The notes: generated from the letters alone by a model not told the origin. A DNA stretch of 64,000 nucleotides from Terriglobia bacterium (GCA_020073665.1 JAIQEU010000001.1:1-64000), one strand, 5' to 3'; positions 1 through 8,663 are shown, numbered from the stretch's first letter. Made by a program: numbers and translations.

Positions 1-411
1 TGGACGAAGGGGCTGGAGCTGGCCAAGCTGGCGCGCCGGGACGGGCAGCGCTTCGATTGTGCAACCTGGTTGCACAAAGCCCGGCAAATGCCGAAGGAGG
101 ACTTCCGGCGGGAGGTGGAGAAGGAATTGACGGGGAAGGACGCGGAACCGTCGGAGCTGATCTACTTCAAGGTCTACAAAAGCCAGATTCCCGTCATCGA
201 GCAGGCCATCGAGACGGCGGCTCGGATGCTGGGCACGGACAAATCCCGCGGCTACTGCCTGGAGATGATCTGCGCCGACTTCCTGGCCGGAGCGAATCTC
301 GACAATGGCTGTCCGGACCTGCTGCTCGAGTCAATCTCCCGATTCTTCAAGTTCCTGCCCGGCGAACAGCGGCAGGAGTTTCTGCGCCACGTGACCCGGA
401 AGGCGTCGTGA
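1..411 (+). CDS. Partial conserved hypothetical protein, 3' end only
   Basis: The reading frame is open from the first base of the window, so the gene begins upstream; 136 residues are visible before the TGA at 409-411. A TTG at 70 lies in frame, but open coding-like sequence continues upstream of it, so I treat the gene as cut by the window edge. The product is charged and apparently helical (for example KEDFRREVEKELTG and IEQAIETAARMLG), with no transmembrane segment. I recognise no catalytic motif and assign no function. Its stop overlaps the GTG start of the HNH gene (GTGA, 408-411), so the two are probably translated together and may form one functional unit. Confidence 0.6.
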   Translation, partial: WTKGLELAKLARRDGQRFDCATWLHKARQMPKEDFRREVEKELTGKDAEPSELIYFKVYKSQIPVIEQAIETAARMLGTDKSRGYCLEMICADFLAGANLDNGCPDLLLESISRFFKFLPGEQRQEFLRHVTRKAS

Positions 412-638
412 ATCGCGTCTGGAGAAAAGAACCCCGCGTGCGGCTTGAAGTGAAAGAGTACGAACAGCTGCGGCTGCAGGTGTTACGTCGCGACAGCTGG
501 AGATGTCAAGGCTGCGGCACGATGTCAAATCTGGAAGTTCACCACCAAGAATTTCGCAGCCAATCCGGCGATGATTCGGAGCAGAACCTGATTACGCTGT
601 GTGCGGCGTGTCACGCGGGTGTGCATGGTGTTTATTAA
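408..638 (+). CDS. Small HNH endonuclease
   Basis: A 76-aa protein made of little more than an HNH nuclease fold. The motif series is visible: CQGCG (first zinc-knuckle pair), LEVHH (the catalytic His pair), an Asn in SEQNLITLC and a closing CAACH. HNH proteins of this size are metal-dependent nucleases common in mobile elements, phages and their remnants. GTG at 408 is chosen as start because it overlaps the preceding stop and directly precedes the domain. The same frame stays open further upstream, but there it runs out of register with the real upstream gene. It could act as a homing-type nuclease or be a relic; its partner is the cut-off gene upstream. Confidence 0.75.
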   Translation: MNRVWRKEPRVRLEVKEYEQLRLQVLRRDSWRCQGCGTMSNLEVHHQEFRSQSGDDSEQNLITLCAACHAGVHGVY

Positions 639-1939
639 AACTGTTGGACGCTGATTTCCTGTCTCAGTAAAAGTCGCCCTCCATAGGGCCAAAGCCCGGC
701 GGATTTTGAGTTCCAAGCGAACGAAGAATCAACAACTTGCGACGAACAATGACGAGATGTGACGAAGTGCTGCGAAAGCCACGTCCAACAAGGGTTTCGG
801 CTCGCTCCTTGGCCCTGCACCGACAATTCGTCGCAGGTGGTCGAGTGTGGTGGTGGGCACAAATTTGGGCACAAGTCGAAACGGTCTCGCACTCGTGTTG
901 CATCTTCCGATGCAGGCCCCGCGTCAGGGATGTTCCACGCCAAATCATCGAGCACCGGGGTCGTTCCTTCGGCTACGTGCTCGTCTGCGGAGGCCTAGGC
1001 ACTCACACAGCAGCATCAGAAATTCGGTGTCTACAAAGTTGATAGACCATTCCAAGGCCATTCGTGCGGTAGAGTTCCCTATAAGGGGGAAAACTTTACC
1101 AGCTATGCCAAGCAGAGAATCCAAGTGGCGAGCTATGAACGCAGGGTGGGAGGTGCCGCCCCAGGGAGCACAGAAACTGGCCTATCACCGTTGGAAGAAG
1201 CAGCGGCAACGCGAGATGCTGCTGGTTTACGGCGACCCAGCGGGAAGGTGGAAGCCTGAGCAGGAACCTCCGGGTTTGCCAGTGCCGGGCCGCCCCTGGT
1301 GGCGCAAATCCAGGGAAAGATTAGGCTTGCCGGTACCGCCACTGCCACTTCCATCGCCGCACCGCGATCCTGCCTTGGCGCGAGCCCAAGCTGATTTGCG
1401 GAAGCTGCGGCGGAGGAAGCTCACCCAGGGCCGTTGAGCGTCAGCCCTTGCTGATTGTCTCTTGCCGATTGTCAGGGGGTGGTGCCCTGAGTGCCGTATA
1501 TGCGCGTTGGCTCGTGCCCGGCTGAGAACAAAATTAGAAAAATCGGACGACCTGCGGGCACCGCTCTTGATCGCCAATTGTCAATGAGTGTAATCGCCTG
1601 TTTACAACATTAACGGCCTGCGAGACTTGAGTCCGCAACCGCACCAAAAACGGTCATTGCACTGCCGTACCCCGGTCGTACCGTGGGTCGGTCTCGTGTT
1701 GGCCACCGCCAAAGCTCCGTCGCATCTCTCGTTTACAGCGACCTAGCAGTGGCCTTGACCCACGAGAAAATTCGGGCAGTTGAAATTCACGCCACTTTGC
1801 GGCCGTCTCCGATGACGGTCTAGGCCCGAGTTGAATGGTGGTCAAGCAGTTGGTCGCAAGACCGACTCCACCCAAGTCACAACCACGCCGGCCAGCTTCG
1901 ACCGGCGCCTGCCAAGACAAGCGCAGAAGGAGTGCTTCC
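639..1939. other. Gene-poor stretch with repeat fragments
   Basis: About 1.3 kb with no gene I can support. Short frames exist on both strands, the longest being a Pro/Arg-rich frame that could start at ATG 1105 and end at 1437. None has a well-placed ribosome binding site or a recognisable domain. The stretch carries a tandem pair of GGGCACAA (855-862 and 867-874, inside TGGGCACAAATTTGGGCACAA-like sequence) and a 22-bp element at 1585-1606 that recurs exactly at 8642-8663. Together with the HNH gene just upstream, this looks like decayed accessory DNA. Confidence 0.5.
1585..1606 (+). repeat. 22-bp dispersed repeat, copy 1
   Basis: The 22-base sequence beginning TGAGTGTAATCG and ending CTGTTTACA is identical to 8642-8663. 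The overlapping segment 1581-1594 also matches, in inverted orientation, 8620-8633. Both copies lie in gene-poor DNA flanking the 2.3-8.5 kb block. They may be recombination or mobile-element footprints; no transposase or integrase is visible in the window. Confidence 0.7.
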
Positions 1940-2263
1940 ATGTTTACGCGAACTGTTGAAGTAATCACCAAACCAGGAAAGGCAAGAGAACTCTCGAACA
2001 CCATCAGCGACAAGGTGCTGCCGATTTTGAAGAAACAGGCAGGATTTGTGGATGAGACGGTTCTGGTATCTGATGCAGAACCGAATCGCGTCCTGGCGAT
2101 CAGCTTCTGGAATACCAAACAAGATGCTGAGCGGTACCATCGGGAGCAGTATCCGGCCATCCACGAGATGATCCGATCTCTCCTCGACGCAGAGCCCGTG
2201 GTTCGGACTTTCAATGTCGATAGTTCAACCGTGCACAAAATTGCTGCCACAAGAGCCGCCTAG
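1940..2263 (+). CDS. ABM-domain (antibiotic biosynthesis monooxygenase-like) protein
   Basis: A 107-aa soluble protein with the alpha/beta ferredoxin-like pattern of the ABM family: an N-terminal strand MFTRTVEVITKPGKA, a central VLAISFWNTKQDAERYH and a C-terminal VVRTFNVDSST. ABM proteins include small monooxygenases and stress-related proteins of unknown substrate, so no reaction is assigned. The ATG at 1940 is preferred over the longer open frame because AGAAGGAG lies at 1925-1932 with good spacing and the domain begins at this Met. It is convergent with the SDR gene (gap 38 bases) and shows no functional link with the EPS genes. Confidence 0.75.
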   Translation: MFTRTVEVITKPGKARELSNTISDKVLPILKKQAGFVDETVLVSDAEPNRVLAISFWNTKQDAERYHREQYPAIHEMIRSLLDAEPVVRTFNVDSSTVHKIAATRAA

Positions 2264-2301
2264 GATCGGCTCCGGCGGGATACCGACCCGAGACACAACA
2301 T

Positions 2302-3036
2302 CTATGCCATGGCACCCCCATCGACGATAATTGTTTGCCCGGTGACAAAAGCCGCCGCATCCGAGCACAGGAATTTGACGACACCCGCCACGTCTTCGCT
2401 GCGGCCGAGCCTCCCTGCGGGAGTGCGGCGTAAGATCTGATCTTTCTGCTCTGGAGACAATCCGTGAGTCATTTCCGTCTCCAGAAATCCTGGCGCCACC
2501 GAGTTCACGGTAATTCCGCGGTCTCCGAGCTCCCGCGCCAGGCTTCTGGTAAATCCGTCGAGCCCTGCCTTGGTCATGGAGTACACGGATAGTCCGCGAA
2601 ATCCGCTCTTCCCGACAATGGAGGTGATCGTAACGATCCTGCCCCAGCGATTGATAAGCATCTCCCGGACACATGCCTTAGTGAGAGCGACTGACCCCTT
2701 CAGGTTGATATCAACCATCTGGTCGACTGCCGTGTCCGTCTGCAGAGCAAGAACTCCATCCACTGCCACACCCGCGTTATTCACCAACACATGAACGCTG
2801 CCGAAGCGCTCTCTAACCTCGCGCACATACTCGTGAACAGCGGCTCGATCGGAGAGATCCACTTGCTTAAACAGGAAGCGGCTCTTCAGCCGCTCCTCCG
2901 CTAACACGGAATCGATAAACTCCGTGCGCGAGCGGCTGCAGATGGCGACGTTGTAGTCATCTTCAGCCAGAAAAGCCTTGGTTAGGACCGCACCGAGGCC
3001 GCGGCTTCCTCCACTGATCACGACCGTTCTAGGCAC
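2302..3036 (-). CDS. FabG-like short-chain dehydrogenase/reductase
   Basis: A 244-aa classical SDR. The N-terminal cofactor loop SGGSRGLG is a variant of TGxxxGxG, followed by the structural VNNAGV and the catalytic Ser with YSMTK (YxxxK), and a C-terminal VTGQTIIVDGG typical of 3-oxoacyl-ACP reductases. It would reduce a keto group with NAD(P)H. Because it is the last gene of a unit that also encodes an acyl carrier protein and an AMP-forming ligase, an ACP-bound acyl or hydroxyacyl substrate is the likeliest. Its start overlaps the ligase gene by 8 bases, implying translational coupling. A sugar ketone substrate cannot be excluded. Confidence 0.85.
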   Translation of the reverse strand: MPRTVVISGGSRGLGAVLTKAFLAEDDYNVAICSRSRTEFIDSVLAEERLKSRFLFKQVDLSDRAAVHEYVREVRERFGSVHVLVNNAGVAVDGVLALQTDTAVDQMVDINLKGSVALTKACVREMLINRWGRIVTITSIVGKSGFRGLSVYSMTKAGLDGFTRSLARELGDRGITVNSVAPGFLETEMTHGLSPEQKDQILRRTPAGRLGRSEDVAGVVKFLCSDAAAFVTGQTIIVDGGAMA

Positions 3037-4393
3037 TTCCCCTCCTAACTAGCTTTTCGTTTCTTCTTTCCAGCCGCTCTACAATTCTCAACAGACGCGG
3101 CTGTTCATAACGGCTGAGGGCGGCCCCGCAGGCCTGTTGCGCCATCTCGCGCACAGCATCTTCATCAGCTCCCTCTTCGAGTTCAATGTCGCAGGCGACA
3201 ATATGGCCGGTAATTGGGTTCGCTGCGCTGTAAACTCGAACCGCGGACACACCCGCCACGCGCAGGATAATCTCTTCCACCTTCAACGGGTGAACTTTGA
3301 CTCCGGCCACATTGATGATTTCACTTTTGCGACCGCGAAAGATGACGCGATCATCGGTCCGTTCCACCAGATCTCCGGTCGCTATCCACTCCGGGGCAGG
3401 ACTGCCGTCGATATAACTGATCATTGAAGCTGAAGACCGCACATACAATTCCCCATCGATAATCTTCAGTTCAACATTTCCCACTGGACGGTCCAGGAAG
3501 GAGACCGGAAAGCCTGGCATAGCGTCCTTGACCGCAAAACAAGTACCCGCTTCGGTGGTTGCATACACCTGTGTAATGGCAGCGGATGGAAATCTCGTTC
3601 TCAATCTCTCCAGAAGATCGGCCGTGGAGGCTTCTCCTCCCAGCGTGATCTGCTCGATCTCGAGGCGCTCTGCCTGCTCATCGGTGACGCGTCCAACCAG
3701 CATTCGCCAGAACGTTGGCGTGCCTGAAACAGAGTCCACCCTATGCTTGATCAAGGTATCAATGATCGTCCGAAAATCGCGGGCTTCAGGGATAACGAGC
3801 GTACTGCGGTCCCTGAGTGCCGTAAGCAGGACCTGCACACCCGCAAAGTGATTCAAGGGATAGGCGAGCAGCCACCTCTTTCCTTGCACCGCATCGCGCG
3901 ACGGGATTCTTCCCAGCAGCCGTTGCCAGGTATATTGCGCTGCCTTCGGTATGCCAGTCGTTCCTGTCGTCAAGATGACTATCGTGCCAGGCTTAAAGTG
4001 AACTGACTTGACACTGCCCCTTCGACTTGCAGCATCGTGGATCAGATCGTCAATTTGGACAATTTTCTTAGCTGGAAATGTGCCCTGGGCATCCGTGACC
4101 AAAGCAGCGGTGCCCAACCGCTCCAAGATTGCGGCGATCTCACTTGACGGCGACTGACGATTCAGAACGCAGCATTGTAAACCCGCAGCTTCTGTTGCCA
4201 GAATAGATTGGACGAGGCGAGCAGAATCCTGTACATAAAAACAAATACCATCCTCGCCTATTTCTTTGAGGACTTGCACAAGACCCGATAACTGTTCACC
4301 CGCTCCCCGCGCGGTTACTGTCCCTTGCGCATCGATGATGAAGGCGCCCCCCGGGAGGGAGGTCGCATAGCGTTCGAGGAGCGCCGAAATCAT
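3029..4393 (-). CDS. AMP-forming acyl-CoA/acyl-ACP ligase
   Basis: A 454-aa member of the ANL (acyl-CoA synthetase/adenylation) superfamily. The P-loop-like motif ILTTGTTGIPKAA, the YATTEAG motif, the ATP-contacting GDLVERTDD with FRGRKSEIINVAG, and a C-terminal lysine in ERRNEKLVRRG are all visible, so it is probably active. It is shorter than a typical 500-550-aa acyl-CoA ligase. The ACP gene immediately upstream ends at the base before this ATG, so the ligase most likely loads an acyl group on that ACP. Exosortase-A loci often carry an AMP-forming ligase and an ACP; whether this is the same subfamily needs a profile search. Confidence 0.85.
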   Translation of the reverse strand: MISALLERYATSLPGGAFIIDAQGTVTARGAGEQLSGLVQVLKEIGEDGICFYVQDSARLVQSILATEAAGLQCCVLNRQSPSSEIAAILERLGTAALVTDAQGTFPAKKIVQIDDLIHDAASRRGSVKSVHFKPGTIVILTTGTTGIPKAAQYTWQRLLGRIPSRDAVQGKRWLLAYPLNHFAGVQVLLTALRDRSTLVIPEARDFRTIIDTLIKHRVDSVSGTPTFWRMLVGRVTDEQAERLEIEQITLGGEASTADLLERLRTRFPSAAITQVYATTEAGTCFAVKDAMPGFPVSFLDRPVGNVELKIIDGELYVRSSASMISYIDGSPAPEWIATGDLVERTDDRVIFRGRKSEIINVAGVKVHPLKVEEIILRVAGVSAVRVYSAANPITGHIVACDIELEEGADEDAVREMAQQACGAALSRYEQPRLLRIVERLERRNEKLVRRGSA

Positions 4394-4645
4394 TTAGCTC
4401 TTCTTCCCCGCAGAATAAAACTCAACGATTTCCGCGACGGTCTGCGGGAACTCGCCGGAGTTGTAAGGGTCCAAGTTGAACTCGTGATCGAGCATGGCTG
4501 CCAGCGTCGCCGCGTCAAGCGAGTCCAGCCCTATTCCGTCTTCATAAAGCCGATCTTCCGGCTTGAAAACAGATCGGTCCACACCCTTTGCCTTCAAAAC
4601 ACGAGCCAGAATGGTAGATATCTGCGTGAACAACGCTTCCGTCAC
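4394..4645 (-). CDS. Acyl carrier protein
   Basis: An 83-aa acidic four-helix carrier protein. The Ser in GIGLDSLDAATLAAM (DSL motif) is the expected 4'-phosphopantetheine attachment site. It is probably a dedicated carrier rather than the housekeeping fatty-acid ACP, because it sits between an unrecognised gene and an AMP ligase and is far from fab genes. Its stop codon abuts the ATG of the ligase. No phosphopantetheinyl transferase is in the window, so activation must come from elsewhere. Likely role: holding an acyl group activated by the ligase and reduced by the SDR before transfer to a sugar or another acceptor. Confidence 0.88.
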   Translation of the reverse strand: MTEALFTQISTILARVLKAKGVDRSVFKPEDRLYEDGIGLDSLDAATLAAMLDHEFNLDPYNSGEFPQTVAEIVEFYSAGKKS

Positions 4646-4689
4646 AATTAGGTTCCTCGCCTGTTCGGGGCTTTACTGCAACACCATTT

Positions 4690-5625
4690 TCAATTTTCGT
4701 TGAACTCTGGATGCCGATGCACCGATTGCATCATCTGCTTACGCGACCATAACACCAAGCCCAGCGTAGGCTTAAATTTCCCGCTCTTGTATTGCTCTCT
4801 CCGTTGGGCGCTGCCGGCCAAATAGCCAGCTGATTCGTCCGCGATCCCCATCGTAGTTACTAGAGCTCCGGACTCTACAAACGGCTTGTTGATGAACGAA
4901 AGATGTGGGCTGACCCGATACGTGTCCGGCGAGTGCAGCCAGGAGGAGGCCACCAGTCCCCGGATGCCCGGCCATAGCTGGGCCGAAGATGCCATCCGGA
5001 ACCAGGATTTATTCGATTCCTTCTCCAGCAACATCAGACGATTCTTTCGCCGCGTGGCCATGTGAGGAACAAAGCACGGAGCAAATCCTCCCAACTCCGC
5101 GGCGAGGAAATAAGCCACTCGCGGAAGTATCTGCCTCGGCACCTTGAATAGCCAGGAACGTGGAAAGCCGGAGATCTCCCAATGAAATTGCCCGGCAGGG
5201 AACCGCTGGAGAACTGCAATCTTGCACAAGGCAAGAAACGAATATTTCTGCGGATCAAAAAGCACCATCTCTCCTGCAGCAGGTTTCGCGAAGAATTGAA
5301 ACTCTTCGCAGATCAGTCTCTTGACGGATTGCTCAACCGGTAGATGATCGAGTTTTTCAAGACTGACGAGAGCCGCACGGAGCAGTAGCACCCGTTGCAA
5401 GTTGGAGTTGGCGATTTCTTCCTGCAGTCCGACTTCGCCGGCCAACTTGGCAAGTTCAGCCCTTCGGTCCCGGGAGTGAGCAAGTGAGTGAACAATTGAG
5501 GTCGATTTAATGCTAGGGACAGAGGATAGGACAAGTTTCTCGCTGATTTGAGCGAACGGCGCCTTCCGCAATTCGCTCAAACAGATTTCCTCGGTCTCAG
5601 CTATTTGTGTCCAGAGATCCTTCAT
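4690..5625 (-). CDS. Unrecognised 311-aa protein of the ACP module
   Basis: I do not recognise this family. The protein has no signal peptide and no clear transmembrane helix. Its N-terminal third is helical. The middle contains an aromatic stretch FHWEISGFPRSWLFKVP, and the C-terminal third contains WLHSPDTYRVSPHLSFINKPF and a Gly-rich region near LVTTMGIADESAGYLAG. It overlaps the upstream deacetylase by ATGA (5622-5625) and precedes the ACP by 44 bases, so it belongs to the same operon. Given those partners it could be the acyltransferase that uses the ACP-bound group, but no motif supports this. Confidence 0.7.
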   Translation of the reverse strand: MKDLWTQIAETEEICLSELRKAPFAQISEKLVLSSVPSIKSTSIVHSLAHSRDRRAELAKLAGEVGLQEEIANSNLQRVLLLRAALVSLEKLDHLPVEQSVKRLICEEFQFFAKPAAGEMVLFDPQKYSFLALCKIAVLQRFPAGQFHWEISGFPRSWLFKVPRQILPRVAYFLAAELGGFAPCFVPHMATRRKNRLMLLEKESNKSWFRMASSAQLWPGIRGLVASSWLHSPDTYRVSPHLSFINKPFVESGALVTTMGIADESAGYLAGSAQRREQYKSGKFKPTLGLVLWSRKQMMQSVHRHPEFNEN

Positions 5626-6644
5626 CGGCGCGGCAGGAGCTCCCCAATGCCTACAAGCCAGCTTTCAAATTCTAGCGTGGACAGACAAGACGTATCCACC
5701 AATCGGGGAACCAGCAGCGGGTCAGTCTTCACGGACGCAAGCCCCGGATCACAGGTCGTAGCCGATTTCACCCCAAGTTCCTTCAGCCATGGCAAGAATT
5801 TCATTTGGTAATCGCCGCCTGGATAACAAAAATGCTCTGGCGCCGAGCCCAGCACATCCCTAATATATTCGCGATTTTCGTTCAAATTGCGTTTGAAATC
5901 CTGCTCATCATCTGGATTGACGTGGTGGTGCATATGCAACTGAACGGAAACACCCTCTCTGGCAAGCTCACGAACTTCATCCGGTTGGAGCAAATGCAGA
6001 ATGCGCCTCGCCCGTATTTCTTCGTAATCCGCGCCAACGATCCCCGCTAATTCCTGCGTGATCGCGTCTCTCTGCATTCCATCGAGGTTCTGCGCCTTCG
6101 CAAACGAGACCAGTAGGTGCAGGGCTTTTGCTCTACCACTATCGGTAGTGAGATCCATCTGTGCGTCATCGCCAAGAACCTTTGGCGCGCGATAAACGGA
6201 GCCGCGCTTTTTCCAAAGAAAATAGCTCCAGATGACAGGTACGACAGGCAGCGCCATCGTTACCCAATAAGTGGTCAAGTATAGAGTGGCGGGGTATCCG
6301 TACTCTTTGAGTATCGGCCATGCAACTGTATGAAAGTCGCATGTACCGTCGTCAAAGGTAAGCACAACAGCGCGTTCTGGGAGTGCCCCGCGGTACAGCA
6401 AGTCGAGCGCCTCGCTCAGATCGAGCACATGGCAGTCACACCTCTTGAGCGTCTCCATCCTGGCGCGAAAGCTCGCTGGACTGAAAAAGAGACCCGGACG
6501 CCACTGATGCTCGTCTGCGAGAGACACGCCGTGGTAGCCGATCATCAGAAGCCGCGACCTCCTGCGGCTGGAACCGCCCATCAGTCCGAAGACCCCGCAG
6601 AACTTTGCTGCGGCCAAACAGGCCCGTTTTGCTCGTTTTAGCAT
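5622..6644 (-). CDS. Polysaccharide deacetylase (NodB/CE4 family)
   Basis: A 340-aa protein with a NodB homology domain. Motif 1 is LTFDDGTCDF, with the catalytic and metal-binding Asp pair. A candidate motif 2 is HMHHH, supplying the metal histidines, and CYPGGDYQ gives the later arginine/glycine-type motif in altered form. CE4 enzymes remove N- or O-acetyl groups from polysaccharides. The N-terminus is basic (LKRAKRACLAAAKFCGVFG) and may be a membrane anchor. It is the first gene of the minus-strand five-gene unit and overlaps the next by four bases. A role in deacetylating the EPS or a lipid-linked sugar is an inference from context. Confidence 0.83.
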   Translation of the reverse strand: MLKRAKRACLAAAKFCGVFGLMGGSSRRRSRLLMIGYHGVSLADEHQWRPGLFFSPASFRARMETLKRCDCHVLDLSEALDLLYRGALPERAVVLTFDDGTCDFHTVAWPILKEYGYPATLYLTTYWVTMALPVVPVIWSYFLWKKRGSVYRAPKVLGDDAQMDLTTDSGRAKALHLLVSFAKAQNLDGMQRDAITQELAGIVGADYEEIRARRILHLLQPDEVRELAREGVSVQLHMHHHVNPDDEQDFKRNLNENREYIRDVLGSAPEHFCYPGGDYQMKFLPWLKELGVKSATTCDPGLASVKTDPLLVPRLVDTSCLSTLEFESWLVGIGELLPRR

Positions 6645-7164
6645 CCGTTCTCACCGGGTCGGAGTTCGATACTCCGCAATTGATAGTGGGACAATTCCCA
6701 CCCCACGCAGTCACGCTGAAGATTCAGACGGTACTTCTTCTATGAACGCAGTTGGTGCTTTCCCGAATAGCGTTGGCAGTGGGAAAGCCAAAATCTCCTT
6801 TCTAACTCTGATCGACTGCCATTATAGACGCGGTCGCCAAGGCAGTGTGGGCGCGCCACTATTTGTGTTTCCCATCGGGCCTGACGGTTGCGCTTGATCT
6901 CCGAACATTCCCCAGAAGATGCACTGCCCCAGGCTGCTCCGCCCAACTTTGCCTCCCCCGTGAATTTGACAGACTGGCGAAGCGCGGAATCTGTCTGAAG
7001 GGTCAAATACCCGAGTCCCACTTGGCCGTGACTCGACAGCGACTCGAGATTCTTTCCCTTGTGAAAAGGCACTGTGAACGTCTAGAGAACCGTACGAAAG
7101 TGGAGTATCTTAGTTCGACCCCCACGGAACACGTAGGGACACGTTCTTTTCGGGGAGGCAGAGG
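6645..7164. other. Divergent intergenic region
   Basis: About 520 bases between two divergently transcribed genes, so promoters for both should lie here, though I cannot name a convincing -35/-10 pair. Two small hairpins lie just upstream of the deacetylase start: GGAGT/ACTCC (6661-6675) and GTGGG/CCCAC (6686-6701). A ribosome binding site GGGGAGG lies at 7152-7158 before the GTG at 7165. Short frames in the region lack initiation signals or domains. Confidence 0.5.
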
Positions 7165-8451
7165 GTGAGTACAACTGCCAAAATATGCAGCTGGTTGGAA
7201 TCGCTCAATATCAAGCATGTTGTTTTGTTTTTGCTGGCCCTCGGAATTGTTACCCGTCTCACCGCCTTAGCAGTCCTTAGAATTCATCCCACCATCGCTT
7301 TCGCTGAAATGGAGAAGATTGCGCGGAGCTTGGCCGAGAATGGCACCTTTGCCAATCCTTACAAGATTCCTACTGGACCGACGGCCCACCACGCTCCCAT
7401 CTACCCTATGCTCCTGAGCGTTATCTTTCGAGCTTTCGGATACGGTGCTGCGGCAGCGTATGCGATGGCGGTGATGAACATATTTTTTGCTGCTTTGCAC
7501 TATGCGCTTATACCGGTCTTGACCGATGTGGCAAAGATTCATCGCGTTGTAGGTGTCTTGGCCGGATTTGTTGCAGCCTTAGTCCCTTACCGTATCATGA
7601 GGGAAATTCGTTGGGAAACGACCCTATCAGCGTTGGCAATTATCTTGGTGATTCTCGTTGCCACGCGCTGGTGGCAAGACCCGCAGCCCACGCGCTTCCA
7701 CACGTTTTGCCTTGGCCTTGCGTGGGGCGGGGGGATGTTGTGCTGTCCCGCCTTGTTGCCGGTGTTTCTCCTGATACTTCTGTACTTCGGCGTATTCGCG
7801 TGGAAACGGAAACACCCACGGTGGCTAATCACCGTCGCGATTGCCGCGCTGGGCATGGTCGTGGCCATTGCGCCTTGGACTATCCGGAACTATCGAGCTC
7901 TGGGCGGCTTGGTTTTCGTTCGCAGCAACTTCGGACTGGAAGTCGATCTATCGAACAATTCCGAAGCACACGCCACGTTCGCCGATAATATAGCGATTGG
8001 ATTTCCTAACAACTACTATCACCTGAACCACCCATGGGCTAGCAGAGCACACGCCGAGATGGTTCTGCAGTTGGGAGAAATTCAGTACAACCGCCAATAC
8101 TTACACAAAGGTATAAACTGGATCCGATCAAATCCGCGCGCGTTCGCGAAGCTGGCCCTGCAAAGAGTTGTCTTCTTTTGGTTCATGCCGACCGAAGCGC
8201 AACCGCTGAAAGCTTTCTTCTTGGTTCCCTGGACCCTACTGGCCATCTATGGGCTTTGGCTTGCTCTGCACCGGCATCGTCCCCTCGGGACCTTACTGCT
8301 GTGCTTATGGATCGCATACCCATTGGTTTACTATTTGCTGCAGACTGACACTCGATATCGTTATACGGTCGACTGGAGCTTCACCTTGCTCGCTGTTTAC
8401 GTTTTGACGAAGCGCCTCTGGGACGCAGGCCGGCCGCCGGCTCACCGCTGA
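7165..8451 (+). CDS. GT-C (family 39-like) membrane glycosyltransferase
   Basis: A 428-aa integral membrane protein with about ten hydrophobic segments, resembling ArnT/PMT-type GT-C enzymes that transfer sugars from polyprenyl-phosphate donors on the outer face of the inner membrane. The first periplasmic loop carries an acidic pair in AFAEMEKIARSLAENG, the position of the catalytic acidic residue in this fold, followed by a conserved-looking HHAPIYPMLL. The GTG at 7165 is chosen because GGGGAGG lies six bases upstream. It is separated from the GT2 gene by a 323-base region, so it may be a single-gene unit. Acceptor and donor are unknown. Confidence 0.75.
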   Translation: MSTTAKICSWLESLNIKHVVLFLLALGIVTRLTALAVLRIHPTIAFAEMEKIARSLAENGTFANPYKIPTGPTAHHAPIYPMLLSVIFRAFGYGAAAAYAMAVMNIFFAALHYALIPVLTDVAKIHRVVGVLAGFVAALVPYRIMREIRWETTLSALAIILVILVATRWWQDPQPTRFHTFCLGLAWGGGMLCCPALLPVFLLILLYFGVFAWKRKHPRWLITVAIAALGMVVAIAPWTIRNYRALGGLVFVRSNFGLEVDLSNNSEAHATFADNIAIGFPNNYYHLNHPWASRAHAEMVLQLGEIQYNRQYLHKGINWIRSNPRAFAKLALQRVVFFWFMPTEAQPLKAFFLVPWTLLAIYGLWLALHRHRPLGTLLLCLWIAYPLVYYLLQTDTRYRYTVDWSFTLLAVYVLTKRLWDAGRPPAHR

Positions 8452-8641
8452 CGAAGTGAAAAAGCTGGCCGCGGAAACCAAGCTAGATGCTCAGTGGCGC
8501 GCGGCCGGAATCTGGCCTTGACCCTTCAGATTGTCGCTTGGTCACCCGCTGGATCGTTTCTGGTCGGGTCGTCAACAACTCGGAAACTGGCGCCCGCTCG
8601 TTGTTGACGTAATATCGCCATTACACTCATTGACCGGGTTT

Positions 8642-8663
8642 TGAGTGTAATCGCCTGTTTACA
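8642..8663 (+). repeat. 22-bp dispersed repeat, copy 2
   Basis: Identical to 1585-1606. Here its first nine bases also form the right arm of an inverted repeat with 8621-8629, so the copy at this site is palindromic where copy 1 is not. The two copies bracket the lower-GC block that contains the ACP module and the GT-C gene. Confidence 0.7.

Noticed and set aside
57-407. Long N-terminal extension of the HNH protein
   Set aside because: This stretch overlaps the upstream gene in a different frame; the nuclease domain begins only after GTG 408.
680-726. tRNA-Leu-like anticodon segment on the minus strand (GGAACTCAAAATCCGCCGG)
   Set aside because: No TTCGA T-arm or acceptor stem follows; it may be an old integration scar but is not a tRNA gene.
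6643-6676. tRNA-Glu-like pieces: an anticodon-like arm with TTCTCAC loop (6643-6659) and a T-arm-like stem with TTCGATA loop (6660-6676)
   Set aside because: The two arms touch with no variable loop, no D-arm or acceptor stem can be built, and the 5' side lies inside the deacetylase start. Chance or a remnant at most.
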